From assembly GCA_036009045.1 (NCBI GenBank), contig DASYML010000016.1:1-24016 (forward strand): a stretch of 24,016 bases of DNA. Direction: 5' to 3'. Source of the DNA: DASYML01 sp036009045. GTDB lineage: Bacteria; Acidobacteriota; Blastocatellia; Pyrinomonadales; Pyrinomonadaceae. Below the pieces are notes generated by a model. The model had not been told where the DNA came from. It saw nothing but the letters and a program-made list of their open reading frames with translations, and did not search any database. Made by a program: the position numbers and the translations under genes. Shown here in pieces: positions 23,095 to 24,016 of this stretch; the first letter of the stretch is position 1; each line of letters starts with the position of its first letter.

Positions 23095-24003
23095 ATGCGC
23101 GAAAGCGCAAACTCTGCGGCTATAATAAAAGAGGTTATTCGCCTTATCAAAGAGTTGCGGATAAGCAAAGGATTCACCCTTGATGATATTGCCGACCGCG
23201 CGGGAGTTCATCGCACCACAATTGGACTATTAGAGCGTGGTGAAAGAAGTCCAACTCTTGGACTTGCCCATCAACTCGCTACTGCTTTAGAAGTTTCCCT
23301 TTCCAGCCTTGTACAACACGCAGAATTAATTACATCCGGATCAATCCGAGAAAAGGAAGTTGTTCAGAAGATTTCTCGGCGACAAGTAAAAATGGAGCAC
23401 CTCAGAAACGAGGAAAAACTTCAGTCAGTAACCGGTCTTGATGGTCAAGCGATTGTTAGAGCAATTGAATCAACATACTATACACTGGATATTATTGATG
23501 AACAGTTAATTGCAAGAAACTCTCCCCCTATGGCTCAACTTGTTGAGTTGGCAAACCTATCTTCAATGCTTGGAAATCTTCTCGGGGCGGGATTAGCCGA
23601 ATCCTCCAATGGCCTATATAAGAGAAATGCTCCGCACACCTACCCCGACCTTCTTCCAATAAAACCTGAGGCTGTGGATTTAGAGTTAAAAGTTGCTCTC
23701 GAAACAAATTCTCCAAAAGGGCATTTGCCGAAGCATGGTTCGTATATCACATTTCGATACGTCTTATGCGGAGATGATGGGCTGTTCATTCGGGGGAAAA
23801 ATAATCGTGGGAAGACAGCCTGGATATGGGAAGTTAGGGTCGGTCAATTATCAATTGAAGATTTTTCTATCAGTAATACGGCAGGGGACTCAGGAAAAAC
23901 AGCCGTGATAAAGACAGGCTCTTTTAATAACATGTCGTTGATTTACTTTGTGCCAGAATTGCTTCCTTATGCATCAAGACAAAAATACATATCCCGGTTT
24001 TAA
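23095..24003 (+). CDS. Fused XRE-type HTH (controller-like) and REase, ApaLI-like
   Basis: Probably the restriction nuclease of the island with a built-in regulator. 302 residues. Residues of about 16-75 form an XRE helix-turn-helix (LDDIADRAGVHRTTIGLLER) like a C protein. The C-terminal part has YPDLLP (183-188) followed by LELK (196-199), a plausible PD-(D/E)xK active site, then ALETNSPKGHLP, IWEVR and NTAGDSGKTAVI. I recall these as resembling the ApaLI-like (GTGCAC) family, from memory only. Natural C-REase fusions are known. GGGAAGGG lies about 9 nt before ATG 23095. A 5-bp GAAA-tetraloop hairpin begins inside the start codon. It is divergent from the methyltransferase, and the island has no separate C gene in view. 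Confidence 0.75.
   Translation: MRESANSAAIIKEVIRLIKELRISKGFTLDDIADRAGVHRTTIGLLERGERSPTLGLAHQLATALEVSLSSLVQHAELITSGSIREKEVVQKISRRQVKMEHLRNEEKLQSVTGLDGQAIVRAIESTYYTLDIIDEQLIARNSPPMAQLVELANLSSMLGNLLGAGLAESSNGLYKRNAPHTYPDLLPIKPEAVDLELKVALETNSPKGHLPKHGSYITFRYVLCGDDGLFIRGKNNRGKTAWIWEVRVGQLSIEDFSISNTAGDSGKTAVIKTGSFNNMSLIYFVPELLPYASRQKYISRF
23096..23109 (+). promoter_or_regulatory. Start-codon hairpin of the fused HTH/REase gene
   Basis: TGCGC GAAA GCGCA: a perfect 5-bp stem closed by C-G with a GNRA-type GAAA tetraloop, with the last two bases of the ATG in the stem. It could lower translation initiation on the mRNA. It is seen directly, but its effect is inferred. Confidence 0.5.
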
Positions 24004-24016
24004 TTAATCATTCGCG

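Overview
The window is GC-rich, densely coded chromosomal DNA from a bacterium. It ends in a clearly more AT-rich restriction-modification island that starts at about 21.8 kb. The gene mix suggests a soil-type heterotroph, and Acidobacteriota (Blastocatellia-like) is my best guess: ArgR-controlled arginine genes, paired APC permeases, a secreted-type S9 peptidase, an M36 peptidase, a form II CO-dehydrogenase-like hydroxylase and a cupredoxin-like exported protein. There is no rRNA or other marker gene here to confirm it.

Layout. 1-2.8 kb: arginine biosynthesis, with argG (cut by the window edge) and argR on the minus strand, divergent from argH across a region holding two ArgR-box-like palindromes. 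2.9-3.9 kb: an exported cupredoxin-like protein, then a BIME-like palindrome and a convergent terminator. 3.96-7.25 kb: two APC-superfamily amino-acid permeases on the minus strand. 7.25-7.64 kb: no gene seen. 7.65-14.0 kb, plus strand: a small secreted protein, a DinB-fold protein, a PLP group II decarboxylase, an S9 peptidase, a Dabb protein and a membrane-anchored PHP metallohydrolase. 14.15-14.44 kb: a small minus-strand gene with its own terminator. 14.6-21.8 kb: a molybdenum hydroxylase in the form II order S-L-M, then an M36 peptidase, then a CoxG-like protein. 21.8-24.0 kb: a type II R-M system, consisting of a C5-cytosine methyltransferase divergent from a fused HTH (controller-like)/REase gene that resembles the ApaLI family.

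How parts work together. ArgR probably represses its own promoter and the divergent argH. The S, L and M subunits would form one molybdenum-iron-sulfur-FAD hydroxylase, with CoxG helping membrane attachment. In the R-M island a 14-bp GACT/AGTC palindrome sits on the -10 of the methyltransferase promoter, as expected for controller-protein regulation. The fused HTH would be the controller, and a GAAA-tetraloop hairpin lies over the start codon of the fused gene.

Most unusual. Six intergenic spacers are filled by long hairpins whose arms are degenerate 7- or 8-nt tandem words, with a different word at each locus but the same architecture. Four of them share a related A-rich/T-rich loop. Two of these hairpins sit inside the hydroxylase operon. 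A second, separate palindrome family (two copies) shows paired compensatory base changes.
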